A program made the translations under genes and the position numbers. From positions 1 to 64,000 of the forward strand of contig JBOHFI010000018.1 of the NCBI GenBank assembly GCA_050699595.1: a DNA stretch of 64,000 nt, given 5' to 3'. Positions 25,034-32,631 of the stretch are shown here, in pieces. Origin of the DNA: GCA-003244245 sp050699595 (GTDB lineage: Bacteria; Actinomycetota; Actinomycetes; Mycobacteriales; Pseudonocardiaceae). The stretch's first letter is position 1. Each line of letters begins with the position of its first letter. The notes beneath the pieces are model-generated. The model did not search any database. It was not told where the DNA came from and saw nothing but the letters and a program-made list of their open reading frames with translations.

Positions 25034-26517
25034 TCAGCATCCGCCGGCACCGGGATGACCTCCGTCGTCGAGTTGGCCGCGTTGTTGTTGGATGCCGGCG
25101 ACCTTGTTCAGGGAGACGGAGAGGTCGCGCAGCGATTGGGGGGTGTCGCCGTAGGTGGTGTGGATGCGGCGGCGCAGGTGGAGGGATTCGGTGTAGGCGG
25201 TGAGTGCGTCGTCGAGTTGGCCGCGTTGTTGTTGGATGCCGGCGACCTTGTTCAGGGAGACGGAGAGGTCGCGCAGCGATTGGGGGGTGTCGCCGTAGGT
25301 GGTGTGGATGCGGCGGCGCAGGTGGAGGGATTCNNNNNNNNNNNNNNNNNNNNNNNNNNNNNNNNNNNNNNNNNNNNNNNNNNNNNNNNNNNNNNNNNNN
25401 NNNNNNNNNNNNNNNNNNNNNNNNNNNNNNNNNTGTCGCCGTAGGTGGTGTGGATGCGGCGGCTCAGGTGGAGGGATTCGGTGTAGGCGGTGAGTGCGTC
25501 GTCGAGTTGGCCGCGTTGTTGTTGGATGCCGGCGACCTTGTCGAGGGAGACGGAGAGGTCACGCAGCGTGGGGGGCGAGTCTGGGGAGCGCCGCACCAGC
25601 TCGCGGTGCAGCTCCACCAGGGCTGTGGCGGCCTCAAGCGCAATCTCACGATCCATCGAGCTGGACAGGATCTCCAGCAGCGCCACCGTGGTGTCCAGCT
25701 CGAGCGGCCGCCGGCCCTCCAGCGCGATCCGGGCGTGCCGAGCGGCCTCGGCCGGCTCGTCCTGCTCAGCCCGCACCTGGGCCAGGCAGGCGTGCGCGAG
25801 CAGCTTCTCGTCCGGGCTCGACGCGGCATCAAGTGCGCTGCGGCTCGCGTCTACCGCAAGGTCGGTGCGGGCCGACCGCAACGCGCTGGCGGCCCGCTTC
25901 AGCAGCGCCCGTACCTCGGGTGAGGGCTGGATGGGCTCGCCCGGCACCGGCGTGAAATCGATGTGATCTGAGGACGCGGCGGTGGGCGTGGCGGGTGCGG
26001 CCGAGGTGGCCTCGGCGGCGGTGTCGAGTGTCATGGTGTCGAGGGTCGCCGTGAGGCTGCGGACCGACCACAGATCCGGGGCGGTGTCGCGGACCAGCGG
26101 CAGCGAATCGGCCGGGCAGGCCAGCAGCAGCGCGGCCGGGTGCACGGCGGTCAGCACGTCGCGCTTCTCGTTGAGGTGCCGCAGCAGCCGGGACCACAGC
26201 CGCACACGGTCGGCCGTGATGGCCTCGTCGTCGAGCACCCAGGTCGCCGCGAGGCCGGCCGGCTGCGGGGCGAGCAGCCGGTTGAGCACCGCAGCGTCAC
26301 CCGCCCGCTGGGTCAAGGTGAGGGTGACGACGTGCTTGACCCGCATGCGGGCCTGGTCACGGGTGCGGGCCACCAGCTCGGCGACGTCCGGGGCCTGGGC
26401 GCCGAACAGCACCGCCAGCCAGAACCCGTCGCGGAGCACGAACTCCGCCCGGAGCCGCTCCCAGACGATCTCGACATCCCGGTGCAGGTTCCGGGCCGCC
26501 TGCCGCTGCTCACTCAC
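25034..26517 (-). CDS. TPR-repeat protein partner of the STAND-like ATPase, interrupted by an assembly gap
   Basis: The N-terminal domain (about residues 1-155) contains WSRLLRHLNEKRDVLTA and LVRDTAPDLWSVRSL, a pattern seen in bacterial NLR/CHAT/TPR proteins. A low-complexity Ala/Thr linker and helical repeats follow. The C-terminus consists of nearly identical 48-residue units of the form SVSLNKVAGIQQQRGQLDD plus ALTAYTESLHLRRRIHTTYG. The repeats run into 100 N; beyond the gap two further copies (one partial) lead to a stop at 25034. True length and repeat number are unknown. The gene overlaps the upstream ATPase by four bases, so they form one operon. Confidence 0.75.
25065..25577 (-). repeat. 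tandem array of 144-bp coding repeats
   Basis: Units begin at 25144 and 25288 (period 144 bp = 48 codons), with a partial unit to the left and one variant unit after the gap. The copies left of the gap are identical wherever they can be compared. Such identity implies recent expansion or gene conversion and explains the assembly break. Confidence 0.92.
25334..25433. other. assembly gap (100 N)
   Basis: Exactly 100 unknown bases within the repeat array; most likely a fixed-size placeholder, so the real number of repeat units cannot be read from this window. Confidence 0.99.
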
Positions 26518-27824
26518 GGCAGGCCGAGGGCCTTCCTGGCCAGCGGGTGCACCTCGTACCAGTCCTGGCCGTTGAGGTGACCGAGCAGCATATGGCTCTG
26601 CAGCAGCCGGGCCATCAGCTGCACCTCGGACTCCGCAGGCCGCACCGTGCCGTTCCCGGCGGCCACCCCGCGCAGGAACGCCTCCTGCTCCGCCGTCATC
26701 GCCAGGAAGTCGTGCGCCACCAGGGCGATCGCCTCCTCCACGTGCTCATCACGCAGCGGTGGCACCAGCGACCTGCGGAGCATGAGGTTGACCACCTGAC
26801 GCAGCAGTGTGAACAGGTCGCGCAGGTGGCCCCCGGACGCCTCGATAATCGTATCGACCTGCTTGCCGGCGAAGATCTCATCGACCGGGAGCCGGCGGGA
26901 GACGACCTCCCGCAGCTCCGCGAGCGTCGTGGCGACGGTGTCTGCGGCCTGGCCGGGGCGCGGCCGGACGTGCGGCACCGGGACCGGCACTACCCGGGAG
27001 TCGAAGGGCAGCGCCCCAGGTGAGGTTAACTGTAGGTAGGTGGGCACGGTGTAGATCATGTGGTGGGAGCTGAACTTGAGTTTGCCGGCGTGCGCGACGA
27101 ACAGCGCCTGCACCGACTCTTGCACCGTGATGTCGTTCTCGCTGGTGCCGCGCAGCTTCTCCAGGCCGTCCACGATGAGTACCGAGCCCAGGCCCGGATC
27201 GTCGGTGGGCAGCAGTGTGGTGAGGAAGTCCGCGACCTCCTCGTACAGCTGCCCGATGTGGTAGGTGAGCTTGCGCCGGAGCTCCGTCACGACCGATTCG
27301 CTGCTCTTCAGCTCGCGCTTCAGCTCGACCTCGACTGACGCGCCCATCGCCTCGATCCCCAGGCCGTCCCGCGACACGCTGGCGGACAGGCCGGGGACCT
27401 CGACGGTGATCTTGAGGCGGTCCAGGAGGCGGCGCAGCTTGCCGACGAACCCTGGCCCGTCCTCCGCCTCGGGCGCGTCGAGCGTGTCGTGCGCGCCCAG
27501 GGCCAGCGCGATGAGGAACTCGGTGACGTCGATCGGCGAGGACTCGTTGACGTAGGCGCCGATGTCGAAGATCGCGGCGTGGAAGCCGGCGCGCTCCAGC
27601 TCGCCCCGCAGCCGGCGCAGCTCGGTGGTCTTACCGGAGCCGGACGGGCCGGAGAGCAGCTGGGTGGTGGAGTCCAGCGCCAGATCAATCGTCGCCATCA
27701 GCTCGCCGACCACATCCCGGCCAGCGTCGGCCAGCGAAACATACCGCGGGTCGCCCGGGTCCAGCGGGCCGAGCGTGAGCGCGGCGGACCAGTCGCGGAG
27801 CCGCTCCCGCGATGGCGTCGTCAT
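26514..27824 (-). CDS. STAND-like P-loop ATPase, candidate conflict-system sensor/switch
   Basis: A cytosolic protein of 436 residues if started at ATG 27824. Walker A is GPSGSGKTTELRRL and Walker B is VLIVDGLEKL, followed by a sensor-like arginine region and a C-terminal winged-helix-like part (GGHLRDLFTLLRQV...LLGHLNGQDWYEVHPLARKAL in part). The TTELRRL extension of Walker A is typical of the iSTAND type of signal-transduction ATPases found in bacterial conflict operons. The start is supported by a TATGAT box seven bases upstream, giving a leaderless mRNA; an in-frame ATG at 27836 is possible. It is coupled to the TPR-repeat gene downstream. Function in defence is inference. Confidence 0.75.
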   Translation of the reverse strand: MTTPSRERLRDWSAALTLGPLDPGDPRYVSLADAGRDVVGELMATIDLALDSTTQLLSGPSGSGKTTELRRLRGELERAGFHAAIFDIGAYVNESSPIDVTEFLIALALGAHDTLDAPEAEDGPGFVGKLRRLLDRLKITVEVPGLSASVSRDGLGIEAMGASVEVELKRELKSSESVVTELRRKLTYHIGQLYEEVADFLTTLLPTDDPGLGSVLIVDGLEKLRGTSENDITVQESVQALFVAHAGKLKFSSHHMIYTVPTYLQLTSPGALPFDSRVVPVPVPHVRPRPGQAADTVATTLAELREVVSRRLPVDEIFAGKQVDTIIEASGGHLRDLFTLLRQVVNLMLRRSLVPPLRDEHVEEAIALVAHDFLAMTAEQEAFLRGVAAGNGTVRPAESEVQLMARLLQSHMLLGHLNGQDWYEVHPLARKALGLP

Positions 27825-27831
27825 GTCCGAG

Positions 27832-27837
27832 ATCATA
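27832..27837 (-). promoter_or_regulatory. -10 box of a probable leaderless promoter
   Basis: TATGAT on the minus strand lies seven bases upstream of the ATPase ATG at 27824, placing the expected transcription start at the initiation codon. No ribosome binding site precedes the gene, which agrees with leaderless translation. Confidence 0.5.
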
Positions 27838-27997
27838 GGAGGTCTTCGTACCGCAACGGCACTTGCGGGCACCGCCGCTCGACACGCCGCAGCCCAGACA
27901 CCGAAGATCATCTTTTGGGTGCTTCGGTCTCGCCTCGACGCGTCTGCACGGGCTTCTGCACAGGCATGAGCCAGGGTGCCCGTGGCACGATGGTGTC

Positions 27998-29185
27998 ATG
28001 CTGCGCTGGATCACCGCTGGAGAGTCGCACGGGCCCGCTCTGGTCGCCGTGTTGGAGGGCATGGTCGCCGGGGTCGAGGTGAGCTCCAAGGACGTGCAGG
28101 CCGAGCTGGCCCGCCGCCGGCTGGGGTACGGGCGTGGGGCGCGGATGAAGTTCGAGGCCGACGTGGTGGAGCTGCTCGGGGGGATCCGGCACGGTCGGAC
28201 GCTGGGCGGCCCGGTGGCGATCCGGATCGGCAACACCGAGTGGCCCAAGTGGGAGACCGTGATGGCGGCCGACCCGGTGGACCCGGATGTGCTCGCCGCG
28301 CAGTCCCGCAACGCGCCGCTGACCCGGCCCCGGCCCGGGCACGCCGACCTGGCCGGGATGACCAAGTACGGCTTCGACGACGCCCGGCCGGTGCTGGAGC
28401 GGGCCAGCGCCCGGGAGACCGCGTCCCGGGTCGCCCTGGGCACCGTGGCCAAGGCGTTCCTACGCCAGGCGCTGGGTGTCGAGGTGCTCTCCCATGTGGT
28501 GTCGCTGGGGCGGGTGGAGGCCCCCGCGGGCGTGCTGCCCGGGCCCGGTGACCTGGAGCGGGTCGACGCCAGCCCGGTGCGCGCGTTCTCCGAGGAGATC
28601 TCAGCTTCGATGATCGCTGAGGTGGACACGGCGAAGCGTGACGGTGACACACTGGGCGGTGTGGTCGAGGTCGTGGCGTACGGGCTGCCGGTGGGTCTGG
28701 GCTCGTTCGTGCACGCCGACCGGCGGCTGGACGCTCGGTTGGCCGGCGCGCTGATGGGCATCCAGGCCATGAAGGGCGTCGAGGTGGGCGACGGTTTCGC
28801 CACCGCGCGTCGCCGGGGCAGCGTGGCGCACGATGAGATGGTGCCCGGGCCCGACGGTGTGCTGCGGCGCACGAACCGGGCCGGTGGCCTGGAGGGTGGC
28901 ATGACCAACGGCGAGGTGCTGCGGGTCCGAGTGGCGATGAAGCCGATCTCCACGGTGCCTCGTGCGCTGGCCACGGTGGACGTCGCGACCGGCGAGGCGG
29001 CCGTGGCGATCAACCAGCGCTCCGACGTGTGCGCGGTGCCCGCCGCGGGCGTGGTGGCCGAGGCGATGGTCGCGCTCGTGCTCGCCGACGCCGCGCTGGA
29101 GAAGTTCGGCGGCGACGCCCTGCCCGAGACCACCCGCAACGCCCGCGCCTACCAGGACGCCATCCGCCACCATCCCCATGTCTGA
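27998..29185 (+). CDS. aroC: chorismate synthase
   Basis: This 395-residue enzyme makes chorismate from EPSP using reduced FMN. Typical motifs: MLRWITAGESHGPAL at the start, GRGARMKFE, RPRPGHADLAGMTKYGFDDARPV (given in part) and the C-terminal RSDVCAVPAAGVVAEAM. ATG at 27998 begins the conserved fold; the frame is open upstream but not family-like. In relatives it stands directly before aroK; here about 2.9 kb of accessory sequence separates them. Confidence 0.96.
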   Translation: MLRWITAGESHGPALVAVLEGMVAGVEVSSKDVQAELARRRLGYGRGARMKFEADVVELLGGIRHGRTLGGPVAIRIGNTEWPKWETVMAADPVDPDVLAAQSRNAPLTRPRPGHADLAGMTKYGFDDARPVLERASARETASRVALGTVAKAFLRQALGVEVLSHVVSLGRVEAPAGVLPGPGDLERVDASPVRAFSEEISASMIAEVDTAKRDGDTLGGVVEVVAYGLPVGLGSFVHADRRLDARLAGALMGIQAMKGVEVGDGFATARRRGSVAHDEMVPGPDGVLRRTNRAGGLEGGMTNGEVLRVRVAMKPISTVPRALATVDVATGEAAVAINQRSDVCAVPAAGVVAEAMVALVLADAALEKFGGDALPETTRNARAYQDAIRHHPHV

Positions 29186-29207
29186 TAGGCGGTTTCTCTC
29201 GCACCTC

Positions 29208-29276
29208 ATGTAGGTTACTATCATGCATGGAGGCGGTTGCTAACCTGCATGACGTAGGGTGTAAATCGAGTTACAC
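29208..29276. promoter_or_regulatory. two inverted repeats upstream of the Fic remnant
   Basis: ATGTAGGTTA (29208-29217) and TAACCTGCAT (29241-29250) form a near-perfect inverted repeat. GTGTAA and TTACAC (29259-29264, 29271-29276) form a second, perfect one with a six-base centre. They lie in the 90-bp AT-rich gap before the Fic frame and look like operator sites for a toxin-type gene. Confidence 0.5.
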
Positions 29277-29278
29277 GT

Positions 29279-29782
29279 ATGGTATTCAGTGCACCTCGGC
29301 TGGGCGAGGCCGAGCTTCGCGTGCTGGGGCTTATTGAGGAACTCAAGGCTCGTCTCCGCCACCAGCTACATGAGCCTCGCCGGTGGGCGGGCTCGCTTCG
29401 GCGGGTCTCCCTCGCGAGAGCCATCCAGGGTTCCAACAGCATCGAGGGATACGAGGCGGGGCTCGATGATGCGGTCGACGTCGCGGCGGGTGAGGAGCCG
29501 CTTGATGCTGACGAAGAGACCAGTCTGGCCCTTCGTGGCTATCGAGACGTCATGACCTACGTGCTGCAGATGGCGGAAGATGAGGGGGGTTACTGCTATA
29601 GCTCCCAGCTGTTGAAGTCATTGATCGGGCTCCGGGTGCGTAATGCCGCCTATCGCTCCTACTTCGAACATGGGCCGGACGAGATAACCGAAGCGACCGA
29701 AAATTCGTCATTTCCGCGCGGAGCAAGCGGGACGACTCGGACCCGTTTTCTGCTATGTGATAATTGTGGATCGCTGACCTGA
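29279..29782 (+). pseudogene. truncated Fic-family protein
   Basis: The first 115 or so residues match the N-terminal part of Fic/DOC-type proteins: the RVSLARAIQGSNSIEGYEAG segment (start of the inhibitory/N-terminal domain) and a helix leading to SSQLLKSL. Beyond this the sequence (LRVRNAAYRSYFEHGPDEI...) no longer resembles Fic, and the catalytic HPFxDGNGR motif is absent from all frames up to 29892. The gene therefore lost its AMP-transfer domain. It may still be expressed from ATG 29279. Confidence 0.6.
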
Positions 29783-29891
29783 GCTCGGGGCATGCTTTGG
29801 TCGTGATATGGGCACCGTTCGTGCTGCTCGGAGAGTCGGCTCTGGGTAGGCTCACAAGGAAATCGAGCGCACTCGCTTCCCGTGGCACCGC

Positions 29892-30875
29892 CTACGGGCA
29901 ATCGTCAGGGATATGGCCAGGGGCGGGCTGCGGCGACAACCCGTTATCGCTATGACTCGCATCCACCCGTGTATTCCATGGCATGGCACCAGGAATCAAT
30001 GGCAACACCGAGCTGCGGTCCCTAGGAGCTTTCCTCCATGTGCCGCGTTCGAACGCAACCGCGAATCCAGCCAAGAATCCCGCCATCAATGCAGGGTTAA
30101 TATAAATCAGAAGGAAAAGGTCTCGCGATGGAGGTAAATGCATAAAAAATTCCAATGCAACGCTTACGAAGGTACTCAAAAATCCGAGGGCAACCCCAAT
30201 GCGCTTGGACTTGCTCATCAGGACACTCGTGAGCGCGGCCACCAACCCAAAAGCAGCGCCAACAAGAAGACTTTCAGCTACGATCGCGGACGAAGTGTAG
30301 CCCGCTACGGCGTAGGGCCCAAAAACAGATAGCGAAGACACTATTCCGCCGACGAGTCCAGGGCGCAATCTGAGCGACTGGGACACAACCTCACTCGCCG
30401 CCGAAATTCCGACTAAAATACCAAGAACACTGCCCGAAATAAGCGAATTTCCGACATTATTGAAAAATACCTCGACCACAAAAACTTCGATTCCGAACAC
30501 CGTTCCGGTGCAGATGAAAACCAGGCTCGCCTTAACCAGTGCGATACGGAACCTGGCTCCGAGGGGGCGCTGGCCTGCTCGTGGTTCGCGCCTGGCGCGA
30601 CCGCGGCGATGAGCGAGACGATAGGCGAGAGCACGGAAGAAGAACCCGCCCGCGGTGGGTAACTTGAACAGCGTGGGCAGATCCTCAAGAAGGCTGATCA
30701 ACTCCTCCCCGCGGACCGTGGCGCGCTCGGGGTTGTCGGTGTAACGGAGGCGGACTGACCATCGCATCAATTTGTCGGCCAGCCAGGGGGTGGTCTGGTA
30801 AGACTCAGTCACGAGCAGGCCCACGGCAGCGGTAACGACAGCGGTGAGGAGTACCTGCCCCAGGTGAATGCTCAC
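29892..30875 (-). CDS. polytopic membrane protein, partner of PadR regulator
   Basis: The 327-residue protein has one N-terminal helix, a charged cytosolic loop of about 90 residues (with RRGRARREPRAGQR), and about seven hydrophobic segments between residues 110 and 290. I do not recognise the family. Its start overlaps the PadR stop by four bases, so it is the probable target and functional partner of that regulator. The 3' half is visibly richer in A and T than the neighbours, a hint of transfer from another genome. Confidence 0.65.
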   Translation of the reverse strand: MSIHLGQVLLTAVVTAAVGLLVTESYQTTPWLADKLMRWSVRLRYTDNPERATVRGEELISLLEDLPTLFKLPTAGGFFFRALAYRLAHRRGRARREPRAGQRPLGARFRIALVKASLVFICTGTVFGIEVFVVEVFFNNVGNSLISGSVLGILVGISAASEVVSQSLRLRPGLVGGIVSSLSVFGPYAVAGYTSSAIVAESLLVGAAFGLVAALTSVLMSKSKRIGVALGFLSTFVSVALEFFMHLPPSRDLFLLIYINPALMAGFLAGFAVAFERGTWRKAPRDRSSVLPLIPGAMPWNTRVDASHSDNGLSPQPAPGHIPDDCP

Positions 30876-31249
30876 CGAGCGTCTCCCGCGAAGAGGCCGC
30901 TCAGCCAGCCAGTAAATGTCAGGCCGGGTTCGGTGGGTCGTTGCGGATGGCGCCGTGCGTCAGGGCGCCGCGCGGCCACCAGGCGAACAGCCGAGACAGC
31001 GCCGGTCGGGGTGAGTCGGTAGAAGCGTCGCCGTGGTTTGTTCGGCTGCGGGTGGTGATCCTCCCAGCGGCCAGTGATCCAGTCGGCGTCCTCCAGGCGG
31101 TCAAGCACCCCGTACACGGTCGGTCCCGAGCGGGCCGCCGCCTTCATGATCGCCCAGCCGTGAAGCTCCTGCCGGTCGTTGTCAAACGCCTCCAGGAGCA
31201 CTTCCAGCACGTCTAACAGCGGGTTGGTCACCCGAGTTGGCTCACCCAT
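30872..31249 (-). CDS. PadR-family transcriptional regulator
   Basis: The 125-residue winged-helix protein has the PadR layout: LLDVLEVLLEAFDNDRQELHGWAI, then SGPTVYGVLDRLEDADWITGRWE as recognition helix and wing, and PRRRFYRLTPTG. The C-terminal dimer helix is short and Arg-rich. It heads a two-gene operon with a membrane protein, as PadR proteins often do. A palindrome immediately upstream is the likely operator. Confidence 0.85.
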   Translation of the reverse strand: MGEPTRVTNPLLDVLEVLLEAFDNDRQELHGWAIMKAAARSGPTVYGVLDRLEDADWITGRWEDHHPQPNKPRRRFYRLTPTGAVSAVRLVAARRPDARRHPQRPTEPGLTFTGWLSGLFAGDAR

Positions 31250-31259
31250 AGCCTTATAT

Positions 31260-31274
31260 TACCTAAGTTAGGTA
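31260..31274 (-). promoter_or_regulatory. PadR operator palindrome
   Basis: TACCTAAGTTAGGTA is a perfect palindrome of seven-base arms around one base, ten bases upstream of the padR start. Position and symmetry suit autorepression by a PadR dimer. Confidence 0.6.
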
Positions 31275-31380
31275 TGCGAGCAAGAGTAACCCCCAGCCAA
31301 CCCCACCGCGATTCGTCACGCCACTGTTGACCCGCCAAGACACCGCGCCCCAACGGTAGACCGCAGCCTTGGTCCGGCCC

Positions 31381-31492
31381 GATCTCGAGTGCTCTCAGTG
31401 CGTCGAGTTCGACAGGGGAGCTGCTCGGGTGGCCCCCAACAGCCTTGTTGTCGAACTCGGCGACAGTAGGGTTGATCACAAACCACGAGATC
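31381..31492 (-). repeat. 110-bp dispersed element, copy B (inverted relative to copy A)
   Basis: This is the reverse-complement counterpart of 18189-18300. Its internal arms CGAGTTCGAC and GTCGAACTCG also allow a hairpin. Copies A and B point in opposite directions and enclose about 13 kb of mostly accessory genes plus aroC. Confidence 0.8.
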
Positions 31493-31729
31493 TACGGGAC
31501 ATGCGTGAGGACTTGTGGTCGCCAGGAGGGATGCCGCCGCCGGCGGCCGACCCTCGTCTGGGTCGCTGTCGCGCCGGAATCACCGCCCAGGCCCGCGCGA
31601 TGCGCTGCTCGATCACCGTGCGGCTGATGCCGCGAGGTGCGTCACCCCTCGGTTACCGGGCCAGCCCCCTCACGGCGCGTCCCGAGGTTGGTGGTTCTAT
31701 GGTGACTCGCCGGGATCAACGGAGGAGCC

Positions 31730-31816
31730 ATGACGGACGACCGGAGCACCATTGTCAGCCCCCGGCGCGCGCTAGTACGGCAGTCGCACTATGTGATCTC
31801 GATCCGTGGCCGACAA
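31730..31816 (+). pseudogene. possible gene start cut off by the palindromic element
   Basis: A GGAGGAG ribosome binding site precedes ATG 31730, and the first codons give MTDDRSTIVSPRRALVRQSH. The frame then runs into the palindrome at 31819. It may be the 5' end of a gene destroyed when the repeat arrived. Low confidence. Confidence 0.3.
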
Positions 31817-32001
31817 GACATGATCACGGTTTGTGTGCGTAGGACGACACGTCGTGTCGCCCTACGCACACAAACCGTGATCATGATGTCTGAGGTGCAG
31901 CCTGCGGTTGCGCTGGCGATGTCACCTAGCGCGCAACCGAGCATGCCACGACCAGCGACAACACCTCGAAAATCACGAGATGCGGCTGTCGTACCAGGGG
32001 C
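31769..32001. repeat. MITE-like element with imperfect terminal repeats and a 67-bp central palindrome
   Basis: Imperfect terminal arms lie at about 31769-31799 and 31969-32001 (shared core GTACG-CAG-CGCA and GTGAT). Inside, 31819-31843 and 31861-31885 form a perfect 25-bp inverted repeat (CATGATCACGGTTTGTGTGC...), and the 17-base centre is itself nearly palindromic. A further GGTTGCGC/GCGCAACC pair follows near 31900-31945. No transposase is present. Together with copy B it fills the 800-bp gap between padR and aroK. Confidence 0.6.
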
Positions 32002-32064
32002 GGGGCTTGGTACCCGACCTCTGGGTCGAAGACTGACCCAGGGGGCGACCGGGTCGGACACTCG

Positions 32065-32571
32065 GTGAGCGGCCCGGTCCTGATTCTCATCGGTCCGCCG
32101 GGTTCTGGGAAGAGCACCGTGGGGCAGCTGGTGGCCAGCAAGCTGGGTGTCTCGTTTCGGGACTTCGATGATGACGTGGAGCATGAGTGCGGTCTGCCTG
32201 CCGGCGAGCTGGTCGTCAAGCTGGGTCGAGAGGCATTCAGCGACCTGGAGTGCCAGCTTATCGGTACTGTTCTCGCCGACCATACGGGAGTGCTCGCTCT
32301 TGGTGGCGGCACGCCGCTGAACCCCGTTATCCAAGAACAACTGAAACCTTTCCATAGTGTGTTTCTCGATGTGGAGCTCACTGAGTTGCTCCGCCGGGAG
32401 GGACTGGTCACCCTGCACCCGTGGCTGCTCCCTAACCCCCGGGCGCATCTTCGGCAGCTGCTCTCCGAGCGGCGTCCGATCTATGAAGCGGTGTCCAGCG
32501 CCGTGGTGTTGACGACTGGTCGTTCAGCTGAGGACGTGGCGGCAGAGGTGCTGCTGACCATGCGCCGGTGA
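32065..32571 (+). CDS. aroK: shikimate kinase homologue with substituted substrate residues
   Basis: The 168-residue P-loop kinase has Walker A GPPGSGKST, DFDDDVE with the shikimate-binding Asp, LGGGTPL and SERRPIY, and sits directly before aroB, so aroK is the natural call. However, the conserved Arg in the FRxxE motif is Ser here (FSDLE), and the LID-region RPLL is HPWLL, so two arginines that contact substrate or ATP in the family are missing. It may be a divergent but active kinase, or it may have drifted while another copy does the job. The GTG start lacks a strong ribosome binding site. Confidence 0.75.
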   Translation: MSGPVLILIGPPGSGKSTVGQLVASKLGVSFRDFDDDVEHECGLPAGELVVKLGREAFSDLECQLIGTVLADHTGVLALGGGTPLNPVIQEQLKPFHSVFLDVELTELLRREGLVTLHPWLLPNPRAHLRQLLSERRPIYEAVSSAVVLTTGRSAEDVAAEVLLTMRR

Positions 32572-32631
32572 TCTCGCGGTGCGATGTCTGGTCCGTGGGA
32601 TGCTGCCCTCGTGGACGCGAGAGGTAGTGAC

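Noticed and set aside
25065..25577. CRISPR array interpretation of the 144-bp repeats
   Set aside because: Repeats are contiguous without spacers, a multiple of three long, and encode TPR units in frame.
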